Positions 34,160 to 43,064 of a DNA stretch of 43,593 nucleotides are shown here, piece after piece. The notes below the pieces were generated by a model. It was not told the origin of the DNA. It saw only the letters and a program-made list of their open reading frames with translations, and made no database searches. Position 1 is the first letter of the stretch. Each line of letters begins with the position of its first letter. Both the position numbers and the translations under genes were made by a program. Source of the stretch: Caryophanales bacterium UBA2253 (GTDB lineage: Bacteria; Bacillota_I; Bacilli_A; ML615J-28; CAG-698); assembly GCA_002347755.1 (NCBI GenBank), contig DDXT01000012.1, positions 1-43,593 on the forward strand. The letters are read 5' to 3'.

Positions 34160-37100
34160 ATGAAGTCACTTAAATTTAAGCATATCCTGTCCTTGGCCAT
34201 CATGGCCGTCATTGTAGTCCTCCTTTTGATTTTCTTTGTTGGAGGATTGCATGCCCAATCTTTGGATGCCAACAATCTGACTTTTGACCTGACCGGGTAT
34301 GTTGATTATTCCCCATATGACGGAACCGGAAATTATACCGTCGAGTACGCCAGCGAAGCCGCTCTGAACGAAGCCATCGCCGGACTGCCGGCTTCCAGTT
34401 ACACCAAAGTCGTCGATCCGGTCGCGGAGACGTACACCGTCACTTATAAACTAAGCGAGACCCGGATCGTCGCTCAGAACAGCACTTATACGATGTTTTT
34501 GAACGAAAAGACCACGGTCGTTTCCATTGCGGTAAACAGCCAATGTACCCCGACCGCGGAAACCACCGAAGCCGGATTCATCGCTTATGCTCAAAGCTCC
34601 TGTTCCACGGTCTTCCGCACGGCTTTGGAAAGCGGAAACTCCACGGACATGAAATCCAATTTTCTGCTCTATTACATTGGTTCCAATGACAAACTGAGCA
34701 CCATTGGTTTTAATACTTATTCGAACAGCGTTTTGTACAACGATTTGTTGTACGGAACCATCAAACGCCACTACCAGATCAAATTTGATGTGGAGAACGG
34801 AGTCGAGATTCTCTATGAAGTCGGTGATTTCACCGTCATCAACAGTTTCTTCCCGGAAGATTTCGCCCGCGATGACATGGAAAACTATTTCCGGGGCAAC
34901 TTGTCTTTCATCATCAACGCGAACAAAGTCAATCAAAACATCATGGAATATTCCGATCGGGCCTACACCTGGAGCGCCGAATGCGCAGCCTATCTCGAGG
35001 ACAAAGGTCTGGCCACCGTCACGCCGATTTATGATGGCAATGTCTTTTTGGACGAAGAGGGAAATCAAATCCCGTCCCGATGGGATCTGACCAACATTTT
35101 GGCGAGAGATGACGAAGGCCGGGTTCTCAACAAATTGAAATTGGAAATCGGCGTCGATTACAACGCGGCCGACATTACCGCTGAAGGCGCATCGCCTTGT
35201 ACTTCCAACCCTTTCCTCAACAGTTACAATTACGGAAAAGTATTCGGAAGCTATTACACATTGGTCAATACCGATGGAGCGGACAAAGACCCCGTCACTT
35301 ATAACACCAACATCAATCTGAATGTTCAAAACAGCTCGCCGACCTTCAACCTGAAGGCCAACAGCACCATTCCGTTCCAGAAGCTGTTCGAAACCATGTA
35401 CAAGGCGGATTTGCCTTCCGATCGCAATTACTTCTATGTGAACACCCAAAACATTGCGATCACCGAAGCCAATGTTGGGGATTACCCCGGCTATGAGGTC
35501 GGACAGACCTATGTTCGGAAGATCCCGGTTGTTTATGACGAAAATCCGTATGACGAAGAGCCCGGGGTCGAAGTGCCGATTGGGGGCTATCAAGCCAAGG
35601 ACGAGGACGGAAACTTCCTGTTCGACGAGAGTAATAAACCGATTCAAGCCGTTTTTCAAAAAGACTTAGCCGATCTTCAGAATGATGATTACGGAAACGA
35701 AGTCGAATCCAATTCGCCGGTCTTCCAAGTCGCCATGCGCTTTGTTTTGACTGAGAAAGGGCTGGAAACGACCATCGTCAACGATTCGCTTCGGGAAGGA
35801 TTGGGTTCGGATTATCAGCTGAACGGCGCTTATACCAAGTATTCGCATGACTGCTTGCTTGGGACCATCGACGTTTTGCCATATTTCACTTCCAACAACA
35901 GCCTGACCAGTGTCGGCGAGATCATTCTTCCGGACGGCAGCGGCGCCATCATGACGTTCAACAGCCCGAAGGACGAACTGGGATATACGGCTTATGCCAA
36001 GAACATTTACGGTTCGGACATGGCCTTTACCTCCAAGACTTTCAAAGAAACCATGGCCAATGAGGACATGATGTTCGCCATGTACGGTTTCTTGGACAAA
36101 ACTTCCGGGAAAGGCGTGCTCGCGATCGCCGATCAGGGCGCCAACCAAACCTCAATCTATGCGAACTTCAAGCGGGCCGATGTGGCTTCGACGATGAACA
36201 TCGCCAATTTCAAAGCCATTTTCCGGGAATCGGAAACGGTCTTCGCGGGAACCGCGCAGACTCCGTTCCTCAAATGGTCGAACGAATTCATCAGAAGCGA
36301 TTTGAAATACATTTATCAACTGATGCAGACCAATGACTTCATCGACAATGACGGGAAGATCCAATATGTGACGCTGGCCAACAAATATCGGGAATATCTG
36401 ATTGAAAAATATCAATTGGTCCCGAAAGATTTGACCAACGACACCGTCGTCAACCTGAATTTCCTGGGAGCTTTCGAAAAACGCGAGATCACCATGGGAT
36501 TCGTTCACAACGAAAAACGTAGTTTGACCACCTTCAAACAAGCTCAGGAGATCATCGAAGATCTGCAGTCCGAAGGAATTTCTTCCTTGAGCGTCGGTTA
36601 TACCGCCTGGACTCAGGATGCCATGGAACCCCAAGCCACCGGAAACGTGGCGGCTTCCCGAGTTTTGGGAGGCAATCGCGGATTTCGTTCGCTGGCCGCT
36701 TTCCTAAAGGAAAACAACATCAATTTTTATCCGGAAGTGACCGTCGCTTCGAACAAGGGCTATGATTTCATTTTCGGAAATCTGAAGTACACCGCCAAGA
36801 GCATCGGTTCCACCTATGCCCAGCATCGGGCTTACGTCTTGGCCACCAACATGGCCAACTCGACCATCGAAGCGCTGACTTACATTTCTCCGAAGTATTA
36901 CACTTCGCTTTCCCAAAGGTATTTTGCGTCCTTCGACCGCTTTGGCGTCCGGAGCGCTTATCTTTCCGATCTTGGCAACCTGCGACTGGGTGACTACAGT
37001 ACCAAGAGCAGCATTTTCGCCGAAGACGGCATGGATTATCAAATCGCGGCCTTGGAATATTTGGACGGAGAAACCAGCTCCGTCATGATGTCCGCGCCGT

Positions 37101-37609
37101 TTGATTACGCTTTGAAATATGCGGACTTCGCGGTCAATGTGCCGCTGGAATCATCGCTGCTCGGTTACTATGACTATTCGATTCCGTTCTATCAATTGGT
37201 GGTCAGCGGGTTGTTTGACTACGCCGGACCGGCCATCAACTATGACAGCGAACACTCCATGAAATGGTATCTGCTTAAGTCGCTGGAAACCGGATCCAAC
37301 CTGAACTTCATCATTTCTTATGAAGACACCAGGACCTTGCTTGAGACGGATTACACCATGTACTACAATGCTTATTACGCCAACTGGAAGAGCAACATCA
37401 TTTATATGAACGAGGTCATCAATGATGCCAAGATTCATTACAATGCCATTTTGGTCGGCCATAAGATTTTGCAAGACAACGTTTATCAAGTCGAATACAG
37501 CAACGGAGCGGTGCTGATCATCAATTACAACAATACCACTTATTTCGATGCGGACAGCGGATTGTCCGTTCGGGCGAACTGGTTTACGATCATTGAGGAG
37601 GGAATGTAA
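34160..37609 (+). CDS. DUF5696-like large envelope protein, possibly glycosidase-related
   Basis: A 1149-residue protein with an N-terminal signal or anchor helix (about 10-30, ending GLHAQS) and no lipobox. The N-terminal half is beta-rich. The C-terminal part (about 760-1149) reads like a TIM-barrel hydrolase: NLNFLGAFEKRE, LQSEGISSLSVGYTAW, NNINFYPEVTVASN, FGVRSAYLSDLGN and SAPFDYALKYADFAVNVPLESS follow one another as alternating strands and helices. I place it in the DUF5696 group from its size and neighbourhood. Whether it is an active glycosidase is unknown; candidate acids cannot be assigned by eye. AAAGGAGG precedes the ATG. Its position between the two permease pairs suggests it handles the sugar on the outer face. 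Confidence 0.65.
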   Translation: MKSLKFKHILSLAIMAVIVVLLLIFFVGGLHAQSLDANNLTFDLTGYVDYSPYDGTGNYTVEYASEAALNEAIAGLPASSYTKVVDPVAETYTVTYKLSETRIVAQNSTYTMFLNEKTTVVSIAVNSQCTPTAETTEAGFIAYAQSSCSTVFRTALESGNSTDMKSNFLLYYIGSNDKLSTIGFNTYSNSVLYNDLLYGTIKRHYQIKFDVENGVEILYEVGDFTVINSFFPEDFARDDMENYFRGNLSFIINANKVNQNIMEYSDRAYTWSAECAAYLEDKGLATVTPIYDGNVFLDEEGNQIPSRWDLTNILARDDEGRVLNKLKLEIGVDYNAADITAEGASPCTSNPFLNSYNYGKVFGSYYTLVNTDGADKDPVTYNTNINLNVQNSSPTFNLKANSTIPFQKLFETMYKADLPSDRNYFYVNTQNIAITEANVGDYPGYEVGQTYVRKIPVVYDENPYDEEPGVEVPIGGYQAKDEDGNFLFDESNKPIQAVFQKDLADLQNDDYGNEVESNSPVFQVAMRFVLTEKGLETTIVNDSLREGLGSDYQLNGAYTKYSHDCLLGTIDVLPYFTSNNSLTSVGEIILPDGSGAIMTFNSPKDELGYTAYAKNIYGSDMAFTSKTFKETMANEDMMFAMYGFLDKTSGKGVLAIADQGANQTSIYANFKRADVASTMNIANFKAIFRESETVFAGTAQTPFLKWSNEFIRSDLKYIYQLMQTNDFIDNDGKIQYVTLANKYREYLIEKYQLVPKDLTNDTVVNLNFLGAFEKREITMGFVHNEKRSLTTFKQAQEIIEDLQSEGISSLSVGYTAWTQDAMEPQATGNVAASRVLGGNRGFRSLAAFLKENNINFYPEVTVASNKGYDFIFGNLKYTAKSIGSTYAQHRAYVLATNMANSTIEALTYISPKYYTSLSQRYFASFDRFGVRSAYLSDLGNLRLGDYSTKSSIFAEDGMDYQIAALEYLDGETSSVMMSAPFDYALKYADFAVNVPLESSLLGYYDYSIPFYQLVVSGLFDYAGPAINYDSEHSMKWYLLKSLETGSNLNFIISYEDTRTLLETDYTMYYNAYYANWKSNIIYMNEVINDAKIHYNAILVGHKILQDNVYQVEYSNGAVLIINYNNTTYFDADSGLSVRANWFTIIEEGM

Positions 37610-38707
37610 ATGAAATTAAAAGCCACTCTTAAAAATGCGTTCTCTTCCATCGGAACTTGGTTCGGAAAACTGCGAAACAAACTGAGTCAATGGAAATATG
37701 ATCTGTCCCAAACCAAGGGCATGAAAAAACTAGCCCAAATATTCGGGTACGTTCCGAACCTGATGGCCAAGAAATTCAGTTATAAAAAACGTCAGGCCAT
37801 GTGGGGATTTCTGTTTGTTCTGCCGCTGATTATCGGTTTCATCTATTTCTTCCTGCTGCCGTTTTTGGTTACGATCGTTTACAGCATGTCCCGGGTGGAA
37901 AACTTGGGCGTCAATTCTTCGACCGGAGCCCACATCGGCATCGCGACCGAATGGATCGGTTTCGACAACTTTGTTTACATTCTGAGAGAACACTCCACCT
38001 TCAGTCAGTCTTTGGTCGATTCATCGGTCAGCACTTTCTTCAACGTGCCGATGATCCTGATCTTCAGTCTGATCATCGCGGTGGTGCTCAATTCAAAATT
38101 CAAAGGGCGTTCTTTCGTCCGCGCCATCTTCTTCATGCCGGTAATTTTCAACTCGCAAGCCGTGGATGCGGCCATGCAGACCGGCGCCCAACTGGCCGCG
38201 GCCATGGAAGGAGCGACCACCGACATCTTTGCGCAAATGTTCAATTTTCAGGACTTCCTGACCAACGCCAACATCCCGCTTTTCGCCGTCAGCTTTTTGG
38301 GAACGACGGCCGATCAGATCTATGACATCATTTCCTATTCGGGCGTTCAGATCCTGATCTTCCTCGCCGGGATCCAGTCAGTCCCGAAACATTTGTATGA
38401 AGCCGCGAAGATCGAAGGGGCCACCCAATACGAAATCTTCTGGAAGATCACTTTCCCGATGGTCTCGCCGCTGATGCTTACGGCCGGAGTTTACACGGTC
38501 GTGGACAGCCTGCTGCGAAGCGACCTGATCAATACGATCAACGTGTTCGCCACCGCCGGGACCCGAAAGCTTTTGAGCGGACTCGGAGACGTTTCCTATT
38601 ACGGAATCCATGCTTCCATGTCATGGCTGTTCTGCATCTCTTCGATCTTGATCATCGGATTCTTCCTGTTTGTGCTGTCCAAAATGGTGTTCTATTATGA
38701 TGAATAA
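37610..38707 (+). CDS. ABC sugar transporter permease, MalF-type (pair 2)
   Basis: A 365-residue permease with a long basic cytoplasmic N-terminus, then membrane helices starting with MWGFLFVLPLIIGFIYFFLL (about 64-83). The EAA loop is EAAKIEGATQYEIFWKITFP (about 264-283). The start follows directly on the previous stop (TAAATG), with GAGGAGG upstream. A glycine/alanine-rich insert (AMQTGAQLAAAMEGATTDIFAQM, about 188-210) lies between helices. It forms the second permease pair with the next gene. Confidence 0.9.
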   Translation: MKLKATLKNAFSSIGTWFGKLRNKLSQWKYDLSQTKGMKKLAQIFGYVPNLMAKKFSYKKRQAMWGFLFVLPLIIGFIYFFLLPFLVTIVYSMSRVENLGVNSSTGAHIGIATEWIGFDNFVYILREHSTFSQSLVDSSVSTFFNVPMILIFSLIIAVVLNSKFKGRSFVRAIFFMPVIFNSQAVDAAMQTGAQLAAAMEGATTDIFAQMFNFQDFLTNANIPLFAVSFLGTTADQIYDIISYSGVQILIFLAGIQSVPKHLYEAAKIEGATQYEIFWKITFPMVSPLMLTAGVYTVVDSLLRSDLINTINVFATAGTRKLLSGLGDVSYYGIHASMSWLFCISSILIIGFFLFVLSKMVFYYDE

Positions 38708-39743
38708 CGAAAAGAAAGTCACCAACATGGAACGCTTTAAAAAGAATTTTGCGAAGTGGAAAACGGACTTGAAAGATCCGACCAACATCAAGGTCCGAGG
38801 CCGAAAAACGGCGATGTTCATCGGCTCGGCTTTGCGAACCTTCATTCTCATCGGTTTGATCTTCGTCATTCTGCTGCCGCTTTTCCAAAAGTTCAGTTTT
38901 GCCCTTCGCCATCCGATGGACATCACCAACCCGCAGGTCATCTGGATCCCGGAGACTTTCAGCAAGATCAATTTCCAAATAGCTTACCAATTGTTGGATT
39001 TCGGAAACACAATCTGGAACACGCTGATCCTTTCTTCGGTTTCGATGATCATCCAAGTCATGGCCACCGCCATCGCCGGATACGCCTTTGCCCGGCTGAA
39101 ATTCAAGGGCAGCAATCTTCTGTTTTACATCGTTTTGTTCACGCTGGTCGTGCCGAACGAGACCCTGCACATTTCGCGGGTTCTATATTTCTCCAGTTCC
39201 ACCTTCCTGGGAATCCGCCTGATCGGAAACGTCTTTTCAATGTTCATCATGGCGGCCTTCGGAATGGGGATCCGTTCCGCCATCTTCATTTATCTGTTCC
39301 GCCAGTTTTTCAAAGGGCTCCCGACCGAGCTCGAGGAATCGGCCCAGATCGACGGAGCCGGCGTCATTCGGACTTTCTGGAGCGTCATGCTTCCGAATGC
39401 CCGCGGAGCGATCGTCACGGTCGGTCTGTTCGCGTTCGTCTGGCAATGGAATGATTATTATTTTGCGAGTTTGTTCCAATACTCGGCCAACAATTTCGCG
39501 GTTTTCTCCACGAAACTGGCGGGGGGAACTGACCAATTGTTCACCGTCCTGTCCGGTTGGGTCGCCCGTGGCGATACCTTCTTTCAGGATTTGACGGACG
39601 AAACCGTTCGTCAGAATACGCTATTCTATGGTCTGGTTGCCAATACTGCCGCATTACTCATGATGCTGCCGTTATTGATCGGTTATTTCTTCGTTCAAAA
39701 ATTATTCGTTGAAAGCATCGAAAGAACCGGAATCGTTGGATAA
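38697..39743 (+). CDS. ABC sugar transporter permease, MalG-type (pair 2)
   Basis: A permease of about 348 residues with six helices starting near residue 42 (FILIGLIFVILLPLF) and the EAA loop ESAQIDGAGVIRTFWSVMLP. The start is not certain: ATG 38697 or 38700 overlap the end of the preceding permease and lack a clear ribosome binding site, and ATG 38727 is another option; coupled translation is likely. A hairpin follows the stop codon. No second solute-binding protein gene lies with this pair. Confidence 0.88.
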   Translation: MMNNEKKVTNMERFKKNFAKWKTDLKDPTNIKVRGRKTAMFIGSALRTFILIGLIFVILLPLFQKFSFALRHPMDITNPQVIWIPETFSKINFQIAYQLLDFGNTIWNTLILSSVSMIIQVMATAIAGYAFARLKFKGSNLLFYIVLFTLVVPNETLHISRVLYFSSSTFLGIRLIGNVFSMFIMAAFGMGIRSAIFIYLFRQFFKGLPTELEESAQIDGAGVIRTFWSVMLPNARGAIVTVGLFAFVWQWNDYYFASLFQYSANNFAVFSTKLAGGTDQLFTVLSGWVARGDTFFQDLTDETVRQNTLFYGLVANTAALLMMLPLLIGYFFVQKLFVESIERTGIVG

Positions 39744-39780
39744 AATGGATGCCGGGGCAAGGACCCGGCATCTTCATTTT
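39744..39780 (+). terminator. Hairpin between the permease genes and nagZ (partial terminator)
   Basis: GATGCCGGG (39748-39756) pairs perfectly with CCCGGCATC (39764-39772), with an outer AAAATG/CATTTT extension and a 7-base loop, followed by TTCATTTT. The T-run is broken by a C, so termination may be partial. This would lower nagZ-nagB expression relative to the transporter or mark the end of the transporter message. Confidence 0.65.
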
Positions 39781-39798
39781 CCCAGAAAGGACAAATAT

Positions 39799-41322
39799 AT
39801 GACCATCTCCAAAATGACTTTGCGTGAAAAGATCGGACAAATGCTCTGTTTTGCGTTTCACAACCCGGAATATGATGAACAAATCGCGACTTTCATTCAT
39901 GAATTTCAGTTGGGGGGAGTCATATATTTCCAAAGAAACATCAAAAACATCGAGCAAGTCGCAGCCTTAAACTTAAAAATGCAATCGGAATCGAAGATCC
40001 CGCTCTTCATCGGCTTGGACCAGGAGGGCGGTCCGGTTCTGCGGATCATGAAGGGGATCACGCCGCTGCCCGGGGCCATGGCGCTTTCCGCGGCCGATCC
40101 CGAACAAATTCATGAGATTACGAAAACCGTCGGGGAGAATCTCCGCTGTTTGGGATTCAACCTAAACTTTGCTCCGGTCGGGGATGTCAACAACAACCCC
40201 GCCAATCCGGTCATCAATTCCCGTTCGTATTCGGATGATCCGGAAGTCGTGGCGAAATGCGCGGTTTCCGCGTTCAAAGGTTTTCAGGATGGCGGGATCC
40301 TTCCGACCATCAAACACTTCCCGGGTCATGGAAACACCAGCGTCGATTCGCATTTGGGCCTTCCGGTCGTGAAAAACAATCGGGCCGAAGTCTTTCAAAC
40401 CGAATTGGTTCCGTTTAAAAAAGCCATCGCGGAAGGGATCGACGGGGTGATGATCTCGCACATTCTGTATGAAAACTTTGACCACGAGTATCCGGCTTCG
40501 CTTTCTTATAACATCATCACTTGCTTGCTCAAAGAAAAACTGGGATTCAAAGGGCTGATCGTCACCGATTCTTTGACGATGGGAGCCATCAGCAGCCGTT
40601 TCTCAGCCGAAGAGATTGTGGAAAGAGCGGTCAACGCCGGAAATGACTTGTTGATCTTCTGCGGAAAAGCCGACTTGAACGAGCAGCGGGAAATTGTTCT
40701 GGCCTTTGAAAAACTAGCCGAAGAAGGGAAAATTTCCAAAGCTCGGATCGACGAATCGGTCAAGAAGATCCTGAGACTGAAAGCCAAATACGCCGCTGCC
40801 CCGGACATCGACGTATCCAAGCTCCGGGTCAACACAGAACTGGCGCAAATGCTTCAGAATAAAAGCGTGACCCTGGTTTACAATCACAACTGGGTGCCGA
40901 TCAAAGCCCAAGACAAAGTCCTGCTGATCTTTCCGGAGATCAAACTGGCCTCTTTGGTGGACAACGTCAATCAGAAGTATCAAACCATGAAAGATTATTT
41001 GGATTATCCGCAATTCATCATCAACAATGAACTGGCCAACCTTCCGGAAATTGCTTTGGAAGCGCCGAAATATGACAAGATCATTTTGGGAACCTATAAT
41101 GTTTTGGAAGGCGATCATCAAACCAAAGTGTTTGAAGCCTTGCCGAAAAACAGGCTGATGGTCGTCAGCCTGCGTTCCCCTTATGATTGCCTGCTTCTCA
41201 AAGGCATCAAAAATTATGTCTGCATTTATGAACTGACGCCGCCGTCGCTTCAGTCCTGCGCCCTAGCCCTCAAAGGAGCAATTCCTTTTTCGGGCAAACT
41301 GCCAATTAGATTAACGAGGTAA
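39799..41322 (+). CDS. nagZ: Beta-N-acetylhexosaminidase, GH3 (NagZ-like)
   Basis: A 507-residue glycoside hydrolase of family 3, which releases GlcNAc from GlcNAc-MurNAc muropeptides. Seen: FIGLDQEGGPVLR (about 73-85), the signature K172-H-F-P-G-H-G178, the acid/base dyad D183 and H185 in SVDSH characteristic of NagZ rather than beta-glucosidases, and the nucleophile D257 in VTDSLTMG. A C-terminal alpha/beta domain (about 350-507) is present, as in Bacillus NagZ. There is no signal peptide, so it is cytoplasmic. ATG 39799 has AGAAAGG upstream; the longer frame starting at 39709 runs back through the hairpin and the permease gene and is rejected. Confidence 0.93.
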   Translation: MTISKMTLREKIGQMLCFAFHNPEYDEQIATFIHEFQLGGVIYFQRNIKNIEQVAALNLKMQSESKIPLFIGLDQEGGPVLRIMKGITPLPGAMALSAADPEQIHEITKTVGENLRCLGFNLNFAPVGDVNNNPANPVINSRSYSDDPEVVAKCAVSAFKGFQDGGILPTIKHFPGHGNTSVDSHLGLPVVKNNRAEVFQTELVPFKKAIAEGIDGVMISHILYENFDHEYPASLSYNIITCLLKEKLGFKGLIVTDSLTMGAISSRFSAEEIVERAVNAGNDLLIFCGKADLNEQREIVLAFEKLAEEGKISKARIDESVKKILRLKAKYAAAPDIDVSKLRVNTELAQMLQNKSVTLVYNHNWVPIKAQDKVLLIFPEIKLASLVDNVNQKYQTMKDYLDYPQFIINNELANLPEIALEAPKYDKIILGTYNVLEGDHQTKVFEALPKNRLMVVSLRSPYDCLLLKGIKNYVCIYELTPPSLQSCALALKGAIPFSGKLPIRLTR

Positions 41323-41328
41323 AAAAAC

Positions 41329-42051
41329 ATGCAAATCATCAAAGTAAAAAATTATGAAGCTCTGAGCAAGGAAGCCGCCAAAATTGTTGGCAATTTGCTC
41401 AGAAGCAAACCTGACGCCATTCTGGGATTGGCCACCGGAAGCACTCCGGTCGGAATGTATCAAAACTTAGTAAAAATGAACGAAAACCATGAGATTTCTT
41501 TTAAGGCCGTCAAAAGCTACAATCTGGATGAATACTGCGATCTGCCCCGGAGCCATGCGCAGAGTTATTATACTTTCATGCATGAAAATCTGTTCAACCA
41601 TGTTGACATTTTGGAAAAGAATGTTCACCTTCCGCACGCGGAAGGTGCCGATCTGACCAAGCAATGCGCGGATTACAACAAAGCGCTGAACAGCGTCAAG
41701 ATCGATCTTCAGGTTTTGGGAATCGGCGGAAACGGCCATATCGGTTTCAACGAACCGGGAACGCCGTTTTCCAATGAAACTTTCATTGTTGAACTGACCG
41801 AAAAGACCCGCGAGGACAATAAGCGATTCTTTGCTTCTTTGGAAGAAGTGCCGCACCGGGCCATGACCATGGGCATCAAAAACATCATGGCCGCCAAAAA
41901 GATCTTGCTACTGGCATCTGGAAAAAACAAAGCCTTGGCCATCAAGGAACTGGTTTTTGGAAATGTCAGCGAAAAATTCCCGGCTTCGGCGCTTAAAGAT
42001 CATGACAACGTCACCGTCATCATTGATGAAGACGCTGCCTCTTTACTGTAA
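41329..42051 (+). CDS. nagB: Glucosamine-6-phosphate deaminase
   Basis: A 240-residue enzyme converting glucosamine-6-phosphate to fructose-6-phosphate and ammonia. Seen: the phosphate-binding LATGSTP (34-40), the catalytic D67 in NLDEY, and GIGGNGHIGFNEPG (131-144) with H137. It is slightly shorter than E. coli NagB and similar in length to Bacillus NagB. GAGG precedes ATG, six bases after nagZ. It feeds amino sugar from the hydrolases into glycolysis. No nagA or GlcNAc kinase gene is in the window to make its substrate. Confidence 0.96.
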   Translation: MQIIKVKNYEALSKEAAKIVGNLLRSKPDAILGLATGSTPVGMYQNLVKMNENHEISFKAVKSYNLDEYCDLPRSHAQSYYTFMHENLFNHVDILEKNVHLPHAEGADLTKQCADYNKALNSVKIDLQVLGIGGNGHIGFNEPGTPFSNETFIVELTEKTREDNKRFFASLEEVPHRAMTMGIKNIMAAKKILLLASGKNKALAIKELVFGNVSEKFPASALKDHDNVTVIIDEDAASLL

Positions 42052-43013
42052 TGTACAATATTAAAAACCTCCGTGACCCCGACCTCATCATTGAGGAAGC
42101 GCGGGAGTTGTGGAACCGGGAAATGGGATTCATTTACCCGATCAGCGCGAAGGCCTTTGATCAGAACATCAAAAACTCGCCCAATCTTCTCAAATCGGGA
42201 TCGTATTTTGCTTACGAAGATCAGGCACTGGTCGGTTTTGTCTTTGTGAAAGACTTCCATCATCCGATGATCCCCGCTTATGCGAGCATCGGTTTTCTTT
42301 CCATGCTGTATGTTTCCAAATCATTCCGTCGTCAGGGGATCGGCGACAAACTGCTGGCTTACGCCGAACAGATCCTGAAAGCCAACAACAAAACCGAAAT
42401 TCAAATCGGACGCGATTATCATAATTTCTTTCCGGGGCTGCCCAATGATTTCGATAATCTCGGGGGACCGTGGCTGGAAAAACGCGGATTCAAGTATGTC
42501 CGGACAACCCATGATCTGATCAATTGGGAAGCCAAAGCCCCGTTTGCCATCCGAAATTCGGAATATGCTTATCGTTTTGCAACCCAAAACGATGAAGAAG
42601 CGCTTTTGAATTTCATGGACAACAACTTTCCCGGCCGCTGGAAATACGAATGTTACGAGTATTACCAAGGACCGATTTTCCAAGAAGCGTATTTGTTGGC
42701 TTTGGATCAGGAAAAGATCATCGCTTTTACGCGGGTCAATACTCCGGATCTCGACATCCTCCCCTACAATTGCACCTGGCATGGCCGTTTCCCGAAATTG
42801 GGAGCTTTGGGCCCGCTGGGCGTGAACAAAGCGTACCGGGGAAAGGGCTTGGGCTACGACGTCGTCGCCGCCGGCTTAAACGAACTTTTAAAACGTGGGT
42901 GCCAGCCGATGATCATCGACTGGACCGGACTTTTGGAATTTTATCAGCAGTTTGGGTTTGAAGTTTGGAAGGAATTCCACTGTTACACCAAGCAAATTGA
43001 AAAAAAGTTCTAG
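42051..43013 (+). CDS. Tandem GNAT-family N-acetyltransferase (copy 2)
   Basis: A 320-residue protein with two GNAT domains: R93-R-Q-G-I-G98 after MLYVSKSF, and RGKGLG (about 264-269) after LGPLGVNKAY. It shares one base with nagB (TAATG) and so is co-translated with it. It has the same two-domain layout as the GNAT at 20699, with an FFPG/PG segment in the middle. Coupling to nagB and nagZ points to an amino-sugar or muropeptide-derived acceptor; the substrate is unknown. The promoter of the following lipoprotein gene lies in its last codons. Confidence 0.85.
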   Translation: MYNIKNLRDPDLIIEEARELWNREMGFIYPISAKAFDQNIKNSPNLLKSGSYFAYEDQALVGFVFVKDFHHPMIPAYASIGFLSMLYVSKSFRRQGIGDKLLAYAEQILKANNKTEIQIGRDYHNFFPGLPNDFDNLGGPWLEKRGFKYVRTTHDLINWEAKAPFAIRNSEYAYRFATQNDEEALLNFMDNNFPGRWKYECYEYYQGPIFQEAYLLALDQEKIIAFTRVNTPDLDILPYNCTWHGRFPKLGALGPLGVNKAYRGKGLGYDVVAAGLNELLKRGCQPMIIDWTGLLEFYQQFGFEVWKEFHCYTKQIEKKF

Positions 43014-43025
43014 AGATGATATAAT
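42997..43025 (+). promoter_or_regulatory. Sigma-A promoter of the terminal lipoprotein gene
   Basis: TTGAAA (42997-43002), 17 bases, TATAAT (43020-43025). The -35 box lies inside the end of the GNAT coding sequence. Transcription would begin about 30 bases before ATG 43065, which has GAGGAGG. Confidence 0.8.
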
Positions 43026-43064
43026 AATGAATAGAAGAAGAATTTTGTTAGAGGAGGAAATCAA

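Noticed and set aside
34451..35659. Minus-strand open frame of 402 codons inside the DUF5696-like gene
   Set aside because: It lies wholly antisense to a well-supported gene, with no ribosome binding site or family resemblance.
39709..39798. Upstream extension of the nagZ frame
   Set aside because: It runs through the permease C-terminus and the hairpin; ATG 39799 has a good ribosome binding site and gives the normal NagZ N-terminus.
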